Assembly (NCBI RefSeq): GCF_015680235.1
Contig: NZ_JADLJL010000039.1
Location: 1-43,794, forward strand
Direction of reading: 5' to 3'
DNA from: Pseudomonas guariconensis
Lineage (GTDB): Bacteria > Pseudomonadota > Gammaproteobacteria > Pseudomonadales > Pseudomonadaceae
Length of the DNA: 43,794 nt
Part shown: positions 26,858 to 34,130 of the stretch, piece by piece
Layout: every line of letters begins with the position of its first letter
Position numbering within the stretch: the stretch's first letter is position 1
Notes under the pieces: generated by a model
The model's database searches: none
Seen by the model: only the letters and a program-made list of their open reading frames with translations
Told to the model about the DNA's origin: nothing
Position numbers and translations under genes: made by a program

Positions 26858-27922
26858 CTACGCCTGTGGGGGCTGCGGCGTTTGCGCCCCGGCGTTGCGG
26901 CTCCAGTCCAGCAGCAGGCTGTAGCCCACTGCCAACAATGTCGGGCCGATGAACAGGCCGATGAAGCCAAAGGCGATCAAACCGCCGAACACCCCGAGCA
27001 GCACGATCACCAGCGGCAGGTTGCCGCCACGGCTGATCAGATAGGGTTTGAGCACGTTGTCCACGCCACTGATGATGAAGGTGCCCCACAGGCCAAGGAA
27101 CACCGCCATGCCGTACTCGCCCTTCCACACCAGCCAGCCGGTGGCAGGTATCCAGGCCAACGGCGGCCCCATGGGGATCAGGCTGAGCATGAAGGTGACC
27201 AGCCCCAGCACGATGGCGCCCGGAACGCCGGCGATCAGGAAACCGATCATGGCCAGCAGGCCCTGGGCGGCGGCGGTGCCGATCACGCCGTTGACCACAC
27301 GCTGCACGGTGCCGGCCACCAGGTCCAGGTAGTACTCGGCGCGCTCGCCCATCAACCGCTGCAGCAGGCGCAGGACGAAGGCCGCCAGGCGCGGCCCGTC
27401 GCGGTAGAAGAAGAACACGAACACCAGGCTCAAGGTCAGCTCGAGCACGCCGCTGCCGATCTGCGCGCTGCGCGCCAGCAACCAGTTGCCCACCTGCCCC
27501 AGATACGGCTTGATCGACGCCATCAGCGCGGCGCCCTGCTGGTCCAGGGAGGCCCACCAGGCAACCAGGCGTTCACCCACGAAGGGTATGTTGCCCAGCC
27601 AGGCCGGAGCATCGGGCAGGCCATCGACCTGCACGTCACGCACGAAAGCCGTGGCGTCGCGGATATGGTCGGCCAGGTTGAAGCCCAGCCACACCAAGGG
27701 CAAAGCCACCAGCAGAATCCACACGGCGGTGAGCAGGCCAGCAGCGAGGGTTTCCCGCCCACCCAGGGCACGCGTGAGCAGGCGCATCAATGGCCAGCTG
27801 GCGAAGGCCAGGATCGCCCCCCACAGCAACGCCGAGATGAACGGAGCCATGACCCACAGGCCAGCGCCGAGCAAGGCCAGGAGGAGGATCTGGATCAACA
27901 GCCGGTCATTGTTGGCCATCAT
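26858..27922 (-). CDS. AI-2E family permease (PerM/YdiK-type)
   Basis: 354-aa membrane protein of the AI-2E transporter family. Pattern of helices: a pair near the N-terminus ('LLIQILLLALLGAGLWVMAPFISALLWGAILAFA'), TM3 near 60-85, a soluble central segment, then a C-terminal cluster including 'GAIVLGLVTFMLSLIPMGPPLAWIP' and 'VIVLLGVFGGLIAFGFIGLFIGP', the hallmark region. Members are named for AI-2 export but most, such as YdiK, have no proven substrate; Na+/H+ exchange is described for some. It starts 9 nt after the DUF4892 gene and is in its operon. Confidence 0.9.
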   Translation of the reverse strand: MMANNDRLLIQILLLALLGAGLWVMAPFISALLWGAILAFASWPLMRLLTRALGGRETLAAGLLTAVWILLVALPLVWLGFNLADHIRDATAFVRDVQVDGLPDAPAWLGNIPFVGERLVAWWASLDQQGAALMASIKPYLGQVGNWLLARSAQIGSGVLELTLSLVFVFFFYRDGPRLAAFVLRLLQRLMGERAEYYLDLVAGTVQRVVNGVIGTAAAQGLLAMIGFLIAGVPGAIVLGLVTFMLSLIPMGPPLAWIPATGWLVWKGEYGMAVFLGLWGTFIISGVDNVLKPYLISRGGNLPLVIVLLGVFGGLIAFGFIGLFIGPTLLAVGYSLLLDWSRNAGAQTPQPPQA

Positions 27923-27931
27923 GGCTCTCGC

Positions 27932-28714
27932 TCAACGGATCAATTCCAGGTGCAGGCCATCGGTGGCTGCAGCCCCCACTTCCAGGCGCGCGGCGCGTAC
28001 TCCGGCCTGCACCAACTGCTCGCGCCAGGCTTCGGCCTGGGCTCCGCTGAGGCTGGCGCGCAAGGTGCTGTCCAGGTTCAGGCTGCGCCCGAGCAAAGCC
28101 ACCCAGGCCGGTTGCGGCGTGGCCAGATCAGGGTAGTCCAGCTTGCCGGTGTCGCGCAGCTCGCGCAGCACCGTGGCCGGGGTCGGCAGCAGCTCGCCCA
28201 GAGGGGTGGCGGAGACGAACTCCTCGACATGCAGGTACGCACGGCGATTGCCACGGGTGACGCTGTAGAGCGACACCAGGGTGTCGGCTTCGTCGGCAGA
28301 ACGGCGCAGGAGGATGAACGCTTGCTGCTCGTCGCCGCCGTTGAGCCGCGCATTGGCGAACACCTCGTTGGCCCACAGGCTGGCTTCGCCGCAATCGCGG
28401 CCTTGGCACCAGAACAGCGGATAGCCGCCATCGCGCTGCAAGGCTTCACGGGCGCTGGTGAAGGCTTCACGGGCAGTGCGCTCCACGGGCAGCTCGTAGG
28501 TGACGGAACTCACCTGCCCGCGGCTTTCGACTTTCTCCTCGACCCGCAACCGGCCGCTGATCTTGCGCAGTGGGCCCATGGGGTAGACCCGTTCCTGCTC
28601 CACGGCCGGGCGCTGATCGACCACCTTGGCGTCCACCGGCACCGGCAGGCTGCCGGCCCACGATAACGGGCTGGCCAGGCCCAGGCATGCGGCGATAAGA
28701 ATACGTGCGCTCAT
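27932..28714 (-). CDS. DUF4892-type secreted protein
   Basis: 260 aa from ATG 28714. A signal peptide is clear (ARILIAACLGLASPLSWAG, cleavage after WAG or just before). The mature protein contains the DUF4892 blocks 'RVYPMGPLRKISGRLRVEEKVESRG' (split in the family pattern) and 'LFWCQGRDCGEASLWANEVF', with two Cys that could form a disulfide in the periplasm. Function unknown. Its start overlaps the stop of a 20-codon ORF in an ATGA junction (28711-28714), which decides the start. The AI-2E-type permease follows. Confidence 0.85.
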   Translation of the reverse strand: MSARILIAACLGLASPLSWAGSLPVPVDAKVVDQRPAVEQERVYPMGPLRKISGRLRVEEKVESRGQVSSVTYELPVERTAREAFTSAREALQRDGGYPLFWCQGRDCGEASLWANEVFANARLNGGDEQQAFILLRRSADEADTLVSLYSVTRGNRRAYLHVEEFVSATPLGELLPTPATVLRELRDTGKLDYPDLATPQPAWVALLGRSLNLDSTLRASLSGAQAEAWREQLVQAGVRAARLEVGAAATDGLHLELIR

Positions 28715-28773
28715 CGGCCACCCTTCACGCCCGGGGCGACGGTGAAACTCTCCAGGATGTCTGGCATGTGCAT
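28711..28773 (-). CDS. 20-aa ORF overlapping the DUF4892 start
   Basis: ATG 28773 is preceded by AGGGAG at the right distance. The peptide, MHMPDILESFTVAPGVKGGR, has no hydrophobic stretch or motif that I recognise. Its TGA overlaps the ATG of the DUF4892 gene (ATGA), the usual sign of translational coupling. It could be a leader peptide that sets DUF4892 translation or a genuine small protein. There is no run of rare or same-type codons that would suggest classical attenuation. Confidence 0.5.
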   Translation of the reverse strand: MHMPDILESFTVAPGVKGGR

Positions 28774-28823
28774 GGTTGTCTCCCTGTTCAACCCGCCAAG
28801 CCTCGACACTTGTCCGGTGCAAG

Positions 28824-29678
28824 TCAAGAAAAGCCGAAGAAGCGATTGAAACAGTCTGCAACAAGGGTTGCGCCTTGGTCGTCGTTCAAGTGCAGGTGAT
28901 GGCCACCGGGCAAGGTGACCGTCTCGAAGGGTAGCTGCTCCAGCAAGGCCGTGTGGCGGGCGAGCATGCCGTCGGCGGCGATCACCAGGCAGGCCGGGCA
29001 CGCGACGCGCTGCACGAAGGCCATGGCCTGGGCCTCGTTCAGGCGCACCGGTGATGGCAGGGTAAGGCGGCTGTCGCTGCGCCAGCTGTAGCCACCCGGT
29101 ACCGGCATCAGGCCGCGCTGGGCGAGCAGCTCGGCGGCTTCGCGGCTGACCGCGACCATACCTTTCATGCGTGCCTGCACGCCCTCCTCCAGGGTCGCAT
29201 ACACCGACTTGCGCTTGCCGTCCAGGCGCAGCTGCGCCTGCAGGGCCATGCCCAGGCGCTCGGCAGCGTCCTGCTCGCGCCCGGTGGGCGGCACCACGCC
29301 GTCGATCAGTGCCAGGTGGCTGATGCGGTCTGGCAAGGCACCGGCCAACTGCACCGAAATGATCGCCCCCAGGGAATGCCCGAGCAGAGCAAAGCGCTGC
29401 CAGCCCAACTGCTCGGCCACCCGCAGCACGTCATGGGCGTAGTCGGCCAAGGCATAGCCGGCGCCCGGGGGACGGTGTTCGGAATACCCATGCCCGGCCA
29501 GGTCCAGGGCGACGATGCGCAGGCCTTTCAAACGCGGCGCCAGGCGGATGAAGCTGTTGGCGTTGTCCAGCCAACCATGCAGCGCGATCACCGGCAGGCC
29601 ATCGGCCGGGCCGAACAGGTGCGCCGCCAGCTCGATGTGGCCCAGGGCGAGGCGGACCTCCTCGACTTGCGTGTTCAT
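28824..29678 (-). CDS. Alpha/beta hydrolase
   Basis: 284-aa cytoplasmic serine hydrolase of the alpha/beta fold. Oxyanion 'ALHGWLDNANSF' (residues 33-44), nucleophile S102 in 'GHSLGA', and a catalytic His in 'GGHHLHLNDD' near 260. The layout resembles lactonase/haloperoxidase-like or MhpC-like hydrolases and esterases; the substrate cannot be named. It starts inside the stop of the preceding hydrolase (ATGA, 29675-29678), so the two are translated together. Confidence 0.9.
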   Translation of the reverse strand: MNTQVEEVRLALGHIELAAHLFGPADGLPVIALHGWLDNANSFIRLAPRLKGLRIVALDLAGHGYSEHRPPGAGYALADYAHDVLRVAEQLGWQRFALLGHSLGAIISVQLAGALPDRISHLALIDGVVPPTGREQDAAERLGMALQAQLRLDGKRKSVYATLEEGVQARMKGMVAVSREAAELLAQRGLMPVPGGYSWRSDSRLTLPSPVRLNEAQAMAFVQRVACPACLVIAADGMLARHTALLEQLPFETVTLPGGHHLHLNDDQGATLVADCFNRFFGFS

Positions 29679-30463
29679 GGGCGGCTCCAGCGGTCGAACA
29701 GGCCCTTGAGCAGCCTGGCGGTATCGCCCGGGCGCTCCAGCGGGAACATGTGCCCGCCCGAAATGCTGTGGTATTCACCCTTGGGCATATTGCGCACGGC
29801 CAGGGCATGGTGCCGGCGGATCACCCCGCTGCGATCGCCCCGCACCATGGCCAACGGCACCTGCAACTGGCGCGCGGGCGCCGGGCTGACATGGGGAATG
29901 CTGCGGTAGATACGGATTTCGGTGTCCGGGTCGAAGCAAAGGCGCAAGCCCTCCCCGGCCGACCGCAGGCCATGCTCGAGGTAGGCCTCCAGGCATTCGG
30001 GGTCGAAATGGCGGAACAAGGTCTTGCTGGCGAAGTAGGCCCGTGCGCTATCGCGGTCAGGGAAGGCTTCGCGCCGCCCCAAGGTGCGCCCGGCGGGGGT
30101 GATGCGGTCGATGAAGCCGAAACGCTTGGCCGCGCGGATCAGCCACTGGTCGGCACGGGTCAGCACCGGGGAGTCGAGCATCACCACACCACGGTAGTAC
30201 TGTGGGCAACGCAAGGCCGCATGCAGGTGCAGTACGCCACCCAGGGAATGGCCGACGCCCCACACCGGCTGGCCCTGCCGGGCAAGATGGTGCAGCAGTT
30301 CATCGACCAGGTTCTGCCAGTTGTCGTTCACCGGAAAGCGCGGGTCATGGGCATGCTGGGCCAGGTACCGGACCTGGTAGTCCGGCGCCAGGGCAGCGAA
30401 CAACTTGCCATAGGTGGCCGAGGGGAAGCCGTTGGCGTGGGCGAAGAAGATCTGCTGCGACAT
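29675..30463 (-). CDS. Alpha/beta hydrolase
   Basis: 262 aa from ATG 30463. Motifs: 'FFAHANGFPSATY' as the oxyanion-side loop, nucleophile S73 in 'GHSLGG', and His in 'SGGHMFPLERP'. This 'AHANGFPS' subgroup of alpha/beta hydrolases is common in Pseudomonas; the substrate is unknown. I prefer 30463 over the longer frame from 30541: the extra 26 residues are low-complexity and coincide with a long palindrome that looks regulatory. Neither start has a strong Shine-Dalgarno, so the start is uncertain. Confidence 0.85.
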   Translation of the reverse strand: MSQQIFFAHANGFPSATYGKLFAALAPDYQVRYLAQHAHDPRFPVNDNWQNLVDELLHHLARQGQPVWGVGHSLGGVLHLHAALRCPQYYRGVVMLDSPVLTRADQWLIRAAKRFGFIDRITPAGRTLGRREAFPDRDSARAYFASKTLFRHFDPECLEAYLEHGLRSAGEGLRLCFDPDTEIRIYRSIPHVSPAPARQLQVPLAMVRGDRSGVIRRHHALAVRNMPKGEYHSISGGHMFPLERPGDTARLLKGLFDRWSRP

Positions 30464-30482
30464 GGCGGCCGGGGCCTGCGTG

Positions 30483-30502
30483 GAAAATGAAGGTTCATTT
30501 TC
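30483..30502. promoter_or_regulatory. 20-bp palindrome upstream of the hydrolase pair, candidate operator
   Basis: GAAAATGAA (30483-30491), two central bases GG, and TTCATTTTC (30494-30502) form perfect 9-nt arms. It lies 20-39 nt upstream of ATG 30463 in an otherwise GC-rich stretch. Size and symmetry suit a TetR/GntR-type dimer; the regulator is not in the window. Confidence 0.5.
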
Positions 30503-30614
30503 GACAAGGGGCGCTGGGGCGGCAACGTTCGGAAAAGTCATCCAAGAGGGCGATCAGGCCATCCTCAGGCCTTTATGGCATTCGTGCCTGTGGAGCTTTC
30601 CGGATCCAGCGCCA

Positions 30615-31088
30615 CTACTGGCCATAGTGAATACGATTGACATACCAGGTGGCCTCGCCGGTAGGCGTGTTCACCACCACCTCGTCGCCCTCTTCCTTCT
30701 TCAGCAGCGCCCGGGCCATGGGCGAGTCGATCGAGATGTAGTCGTTGCGGCCATGGATCTCGTCATAACCGACGATGCGGAACGTCAACACCTCGCCGTC
30801 GTCGTTCTCGATCTCCACCCACGCCCCGAAGAACACCTTGCCTTCCTGCTCGGGTGAATAAGCAACGACCTTGACGTCTTCCAAGCGCTTGCGCAGGTAG
30901 CGAACCCGGCGGTCGATTTCGCGCAGCAGCTTCTTGTTGTACTGGTAGTCGGCATTCTCGCTACGATCGCCCAAGGACGCCGCCCAGGTGACCTTTTGCG
31001 TGATCTCGGGGCGATAGACCCGCCACAGGTGGTCGAGCTCCTTCTTCAGGGCCTCGTGACCTTCGATGGTGATGATGTTGGTGCTCAA
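30615..31088 (-). CDS. greB: Transcription elongation factor GreB
   Basis: 157 aa. An N-terminal antiparallel coiled coil (about 1-75) carries the acidic tip 'DRSENADYQYNKKLLREIDRR' region that enters the RNA polymerase secondary channel and stimulates cleavage of backtracked RNA. The C-terminal FKBP-like domain has 'FFGAWVEIENDDGE' and 'ISIDSPMARALL'. 'HLWRVYRPEIT' near the N-terminus marks it as GreB rather than GreA. It is alone, downstream of a 102-aa unknown gene and 151 nt upstream of the hydrolases. Confidence 0.96.
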   Translation of the reverse strand: MSTNIITIEGHEALKKELDHLWRVYRPEITQKVTWAASLGDRSENADYQYNKKLLREIDRRVRYLRKRLEDVKVVAYSPEQEGKVFFGAWVEIENDDGEVLTFRIVGYDEIHGRNDYISIDSPMARALLKKEEGDEVVVNTPTGEATWYVNRIHYGQ

Positions 31089-31174
31089 GCCGTATTCTCC
31101 TCAGTGCATCCCCGGCAGGCGCGAACCTGCCGAGACACCGAGCTTAACGAAAAACGCCAGGTGCCACACGCGCC

Positions 31175-31483
31175 TCAACGGCGGGTGATCAAGCCCTGGC
31201 GGGCGATGCGGGTGAGCTGGCCGATCACGTCGGCGGCCTCGTCGGCCAGAGGCGCCTGGATGACCGCCAGATCGAAACGGTCATTGGCGAATTCGGCCAG
31301 GCCGTCGCAGGTTTCGGCGAACTGGACCAGGAACGCACGCGCCTGGCCCTTGCGCCGTGACAGGCCATCAAGGTTACGTAAAAGCGTGGGTTGATGCTGG
31401 CCGCCGAGCAGGATGCGCGGTGTACGGGAAGCCTGGTTGGCAGGCAATGGGCTCAAGCAGACACTGGTACGTGGACAACTCAT
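31175..31483 (-). CDS. Hypothetical protein upstream of greB
   Basis: 102 aa starting at ATG 31483, after a GA-rich GGCAGAGA stretch. No signal peptide, membrane segment or known motif. The C-terminal half is regular and helical ('DLAVIQAPLADEAADVIGQLTRIARQGLITRR'), with a hydrophobic strand-like 'RFDLAVIQAPL' reminiscent of a Rossmann-type edge. Possibly a small helper of unknown role. A hairpin CGGCAGG/CCTGCCG (31113-31132) lies between it and greB. The start could be upstream at 31534, but that adds no conserved-looking sequence. Confidence 0.6.
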   Translation of the reverse strand: MSCPRTSVCLSPLPANQASRTPRILLGGQHQPTLLRNLDGLSRRKGQARAFLVQFAETCDGLAEFANDRFDLAVIQAPLADEAADVIGQLTRIARQGLITRR

Positions 31484-31666
31484 GGAGATATCTCTGCCTC
31501 GCGAATCCCGCTGGGCAGCGGTGGGAGGCGTCACCGAACCAGCGCTTTAGCGGTATTTCGGATGACCCCGTGGGGCCTCTCCCGCGCCCCGCAAGTAGCT
31601 GTTTAAATCGGCGCAGACGGTATGCTAGAGGCTCGAGCTGCAACTTACAAGCCACCTGTGAAGGAT

Positions 31667-33073
31667 TCAGCGCTTGGCCACAGGCTCCAACGATTGCCGC
31701 TGGCGATTGAACGCCAGGAAGTACTTGTTGACGCTGTTGACGAAATTGACCGGACCCATGCCCACCTGTTCCATGGCGATGCGCTCGGTCTGGAAGAACC
31801 ACTGGTTGCCGTTGAGCCCACGGCGCCGTGCTTCGGCCCGCATGGCCTGGACCCGCTCCGGCCCGAGGTTGTAGGCCGCCAGCACGAATGCCATGCGCTC
31901 GCGCTCGTTGAGCTGGGGGCTGGCGAAGAACTTGCGTCGGATCAGCGCCAGGTAGCGGGCACCGGCCTGGACATTGCCATCAACGGTCGCCGTATTGCTC
32001 ACCCCCACGCGACGGGCCGCCGATGGAGTGATCTGCATCAACCCATGGGCGCCACCGCTGCCCCGCGCCGCGGGATTGAGCGTCGACTCCTTGAAGGCCA
32101 GCGCCGCCAGGTTGAGCCAGTCGATCTGCTGCGCCGCGCCATGCTTCTGCAAAACCGCACGCACCGACTCCAGGCGCTTGCGGTTCTTGCGTGCCAACGG
32201 GTCGTGCACCCGGTACTGGCGCCGGTAGATGCGCTCGAAGGCCGCGTCCTGGTTCGCCGGCGCGCGATAGCCCTGGAGGAAGCGGTCCACGGTGGCCAGC
32301 AGCATGTTGGCATCGCGCCTGACGTACCAGCGCATCGCCCGGGGCTGACCCAGGTTGACCCGGCTGTCCAGGCGCAGGCGCGGCATCACCCGCGCCCAGC
32401 GCTGGGCGATCGGGCCCTCCACCACGGTCAGGTGGTAGATGCCAGCCTGGACCATTTCCAGCACATCCTCCACGGCAAGGCTCGGGTCCACCCATTCCAC
32501 CTTGATCGCGGCGCGCTTGCGCAAGGCCAACTGCTGGTTGAGCTGTTCGATCACAGCGCCAGCGGCACTGGCGCTGGTCAGGGCGACGGTACGCCCGGAT
32601 AACTGCTCGACGCGGCTGAAACTGCGCTCGCCCTTGCGCCCGACCAACATCAGTTGCACCTGGTCGCGCACCGGCGCACTGCCGCTGACACCGCGCACCA
32701 GCGACGGGTCCAGCAGTTCGCCCGGCGCCGCCAGGTCGCCCTCGCCCCGCTGCAGGGCGGCGAGCAACTGCTCCTTGGCTCGTGGGATGAGCTTGAGGCG
32801 GATTTCCTGGCCGTCCCGGGCGCGAGCATTGAGGTAGTGTTCCAGGCCTCGTAGACGGTGATACTCGACGCCCACCGGCTCGCCCTTGACCTCGCCCGAG
32901 CTGTTGCGGCTCTGGTTCACCAGCACCCTGAGCACCTTGCTGCTGCGGATCTGCGCCAGGTCCCGCACCTGGCCGGCCGGCACGTGCTGCTGCGGGCCAG
33001 GCAAACGGGCATTGGCCGGCCCGGCCAGGGTCAGGCCGAAGATCAGCAGAAAAATCAGCAGCGATCGCAGCAT
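31667..33073 (-). CDS. Periplasmic lytic transglycosylase with solute-binding-like domain (MltF-like)
   Basis: 468 aa from ATG 33073, preceded by GGACAGG. A signal peptide (LLIFLLIFGLTLAGPANA) sends it to the periplasm. Residues about 50-270 resemble a family 3 solute-binding domain ('KVLRVLVNQSRNS', 'LSGRTVALTSASAAGAVIEQLN'), and about 310-460 are an SLT domain with catalytic E329 in 'FKESTLNP' and 'GAHGLMQITPSAA'. MltF has the same two-part plan; it cleaves murein between MurNAc and GlcNAc and can be regulated by muropeptides. No lipobox is seen, unlike many lytic transglycosylases. ATG 33109 has a comparable ribosome binding site and is an alternative start. Confidence 0.85.
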   Translation of the reverse strand: MLRSLLIFLLIFGLTLAGPANARLPGPQQHVPAGQVRDLAQIRSSKVLRVLVNQSRNSSGEVKGEPVGVEYHRLRGLEHYLNARARDGQEIRLKLIPRAKEQLLAALQRGEGDLAAPGELLDPSLVRGVSGSAPVRDQVQLMLVGRKGERSFSRVEQLSGRTVALTSASAAGAVIEQLNQQLALRKRAAIKVEWVDPSLAVEDVLEMVQAGIYHLTVVEGPIAQRWARVMPRLRLDSRVNLGQPRAMRWYVRRDANMLLATVDRFLQGYRAPANQDAAFERIYRRQYRVHDPLARKNRKRLESVRAVLQKHGAAQQIDWLNLAALAFKESTLNPAARGSGGAHGLMQITPSAARRVGVSNTATVDGNVQAGARYLALIRRKFFASPQLNERERMAFVLAAYNLGPERVQAMRAEARRRGLNGNQWFFQTERIAMEQVGMGPVNFVNSVNKYFLAFNRQRQSLEPVAKR

Positions 33074-33195
33074 GCGAGAACCTGTCCATGGGCGGTGGGC
33101 TGGCGTCATGGCGCATCCACCCATGACAAATGACGCCAAAAGACCACGACAACCGCTTGAAGTTCTGGGATTTATTAGAAATTCCCGATTTTTGC

Positions 33196-33201
33196 TATGC
33201 T
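33196..33201 (+). promoter_or_regulatory. Possible -10 element for tatD
   Basis: TATGCT in an AT-rich stretch, 27 nt before the tatD start. A -35 is not clear (TTATTA at 18 nt spacing is the best), so this is tentative. Confidence 0.3.
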
Positions 33202-33228
33202 GGCCGACCCGCGGCACGAGTGAGCACC

Positions 33229-34026
33229 ATGCAACTGATCGATATCGGCGTCAACCTGACCAACAGCAGCTTCCATGACCAACAGGCCGCCATCGTCGAA
33301 CGCGCCGTGCAGGCCGGCGTGATACAGATGGTCCTCACCGGCACCAGCCTGGGTGTCAGCGAACAGGCCCTGGAACTGGCCTTGCAGCTGGACCCCGAAA
33401 GCCGCCACCTGTTCACCACCGCAGGCGTCCACCCACACGATGCCAGCCATTGGGACGTCGCCAGCGAGGGCCACTTGCGCCAGCTCCTGGCGCAGCCGCG
33501 CGTGCGCGCCGTTGGCGAGTGTGGCCTGGATTTCAACCGCGACTTCTCCCCTCGCCCGCTCCAGGAAAAAGCCCTGCACGCGCAGCTGGCCCTGGCCGCC
33601 GAACTGCAGCTGCCGGCGTTCCTCCACGAGCGCGACGCCAGCGAACGGCTGCTGGCGATCCTGAAGGATTACCGCGACCACCTGCCCGCCGCCGTGGTGC
33701 ACTGTTTCACCGGCGAGCGCGAGGCCTTGTTCGCCTACCTGGACCTCGACCTGCACATCGGCATCACCGGCTGGATCTGTGACGAGCGCCGCGGCACCCA
33801 CCTGCATCCGTTGGTCGGCAACATCCCAAAAGGCCGCCTGATGCTGGAAAGCGACGCGCCCTACCTGCTACCGCGCAGCCTGCGGCCGAAACCCAAGAAC
33901 GGGCGCAACGAGCCGGCCTTCCTGCCCGAGGTATTGCGCGAAGTGGCACTGCACCGGGGCGAACGCCCTGAAGACACGGCAGCCCATACCACCGCCACGG
34001 CGCAGGCGTTCTTCCAGCTGGCGTAG
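33229..34026 (+). CDS. tatD: TatD, metal-dependent DNase/hydrolase
   Basis: 265 aa from ATG 33229. It follows E. coli TatD closely: 'IDIGVNLTNSSF', 'TAGVHPHDASHW', 'GECGLDFNRDFS' (metal ligand E97), H133 in 'FLHERDA', H158 in 'VVHCFTG', 'GITGWICDERRG' and D209 in 'LESDAPYLLPR'. A TIM-barrel enzyme with a binuclear metal centre and 3'-5' exonuclease activity in E. coli; it is not required for Tat export. Divergent from the transglycosylase, followed 104 nt later by the chemoreceptor. Confidence 0.95.
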   Translation: MQLIDIGVNLTNSSFHDQQAAIVERAVQAGVIQMVLTGTSLGVSEQALELALQLDPESRHLFTTAGVHPHDASHWDVASEGHLRQLLAQPRVRAVGECGLDFNRDFSPRPLQEKALHAQLALAAELQLPAFLHERDASERLLAILKDYRDHLPAAVVHCFTGEREALFAYLDLDLHIGITGWICDERRGTHLHPLVGNIPKGRLMLESDAPYLLPRSLRPKPKNGRNEPAFLPEVLREVALHRGERPEDTAAHTTATAQAFFQLA

Positions 34027-34130
34027 GCCCAGCCTTTGTTGACGCATATCAAGTCATGCTCTGGGGTGAGCAGGCACAATGATGGCACCTTGCCAATGTT
34101 GTTTCCGCTCAACTCAGAGAAGACCTGTCC

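Noticed and set aside
26882..28666. 594-codon open frame opposite the AI-2E permease and DUF4892 genes
   Set aside because: Antisense of two supported genes; composition dominated by Gln, His and Gly.
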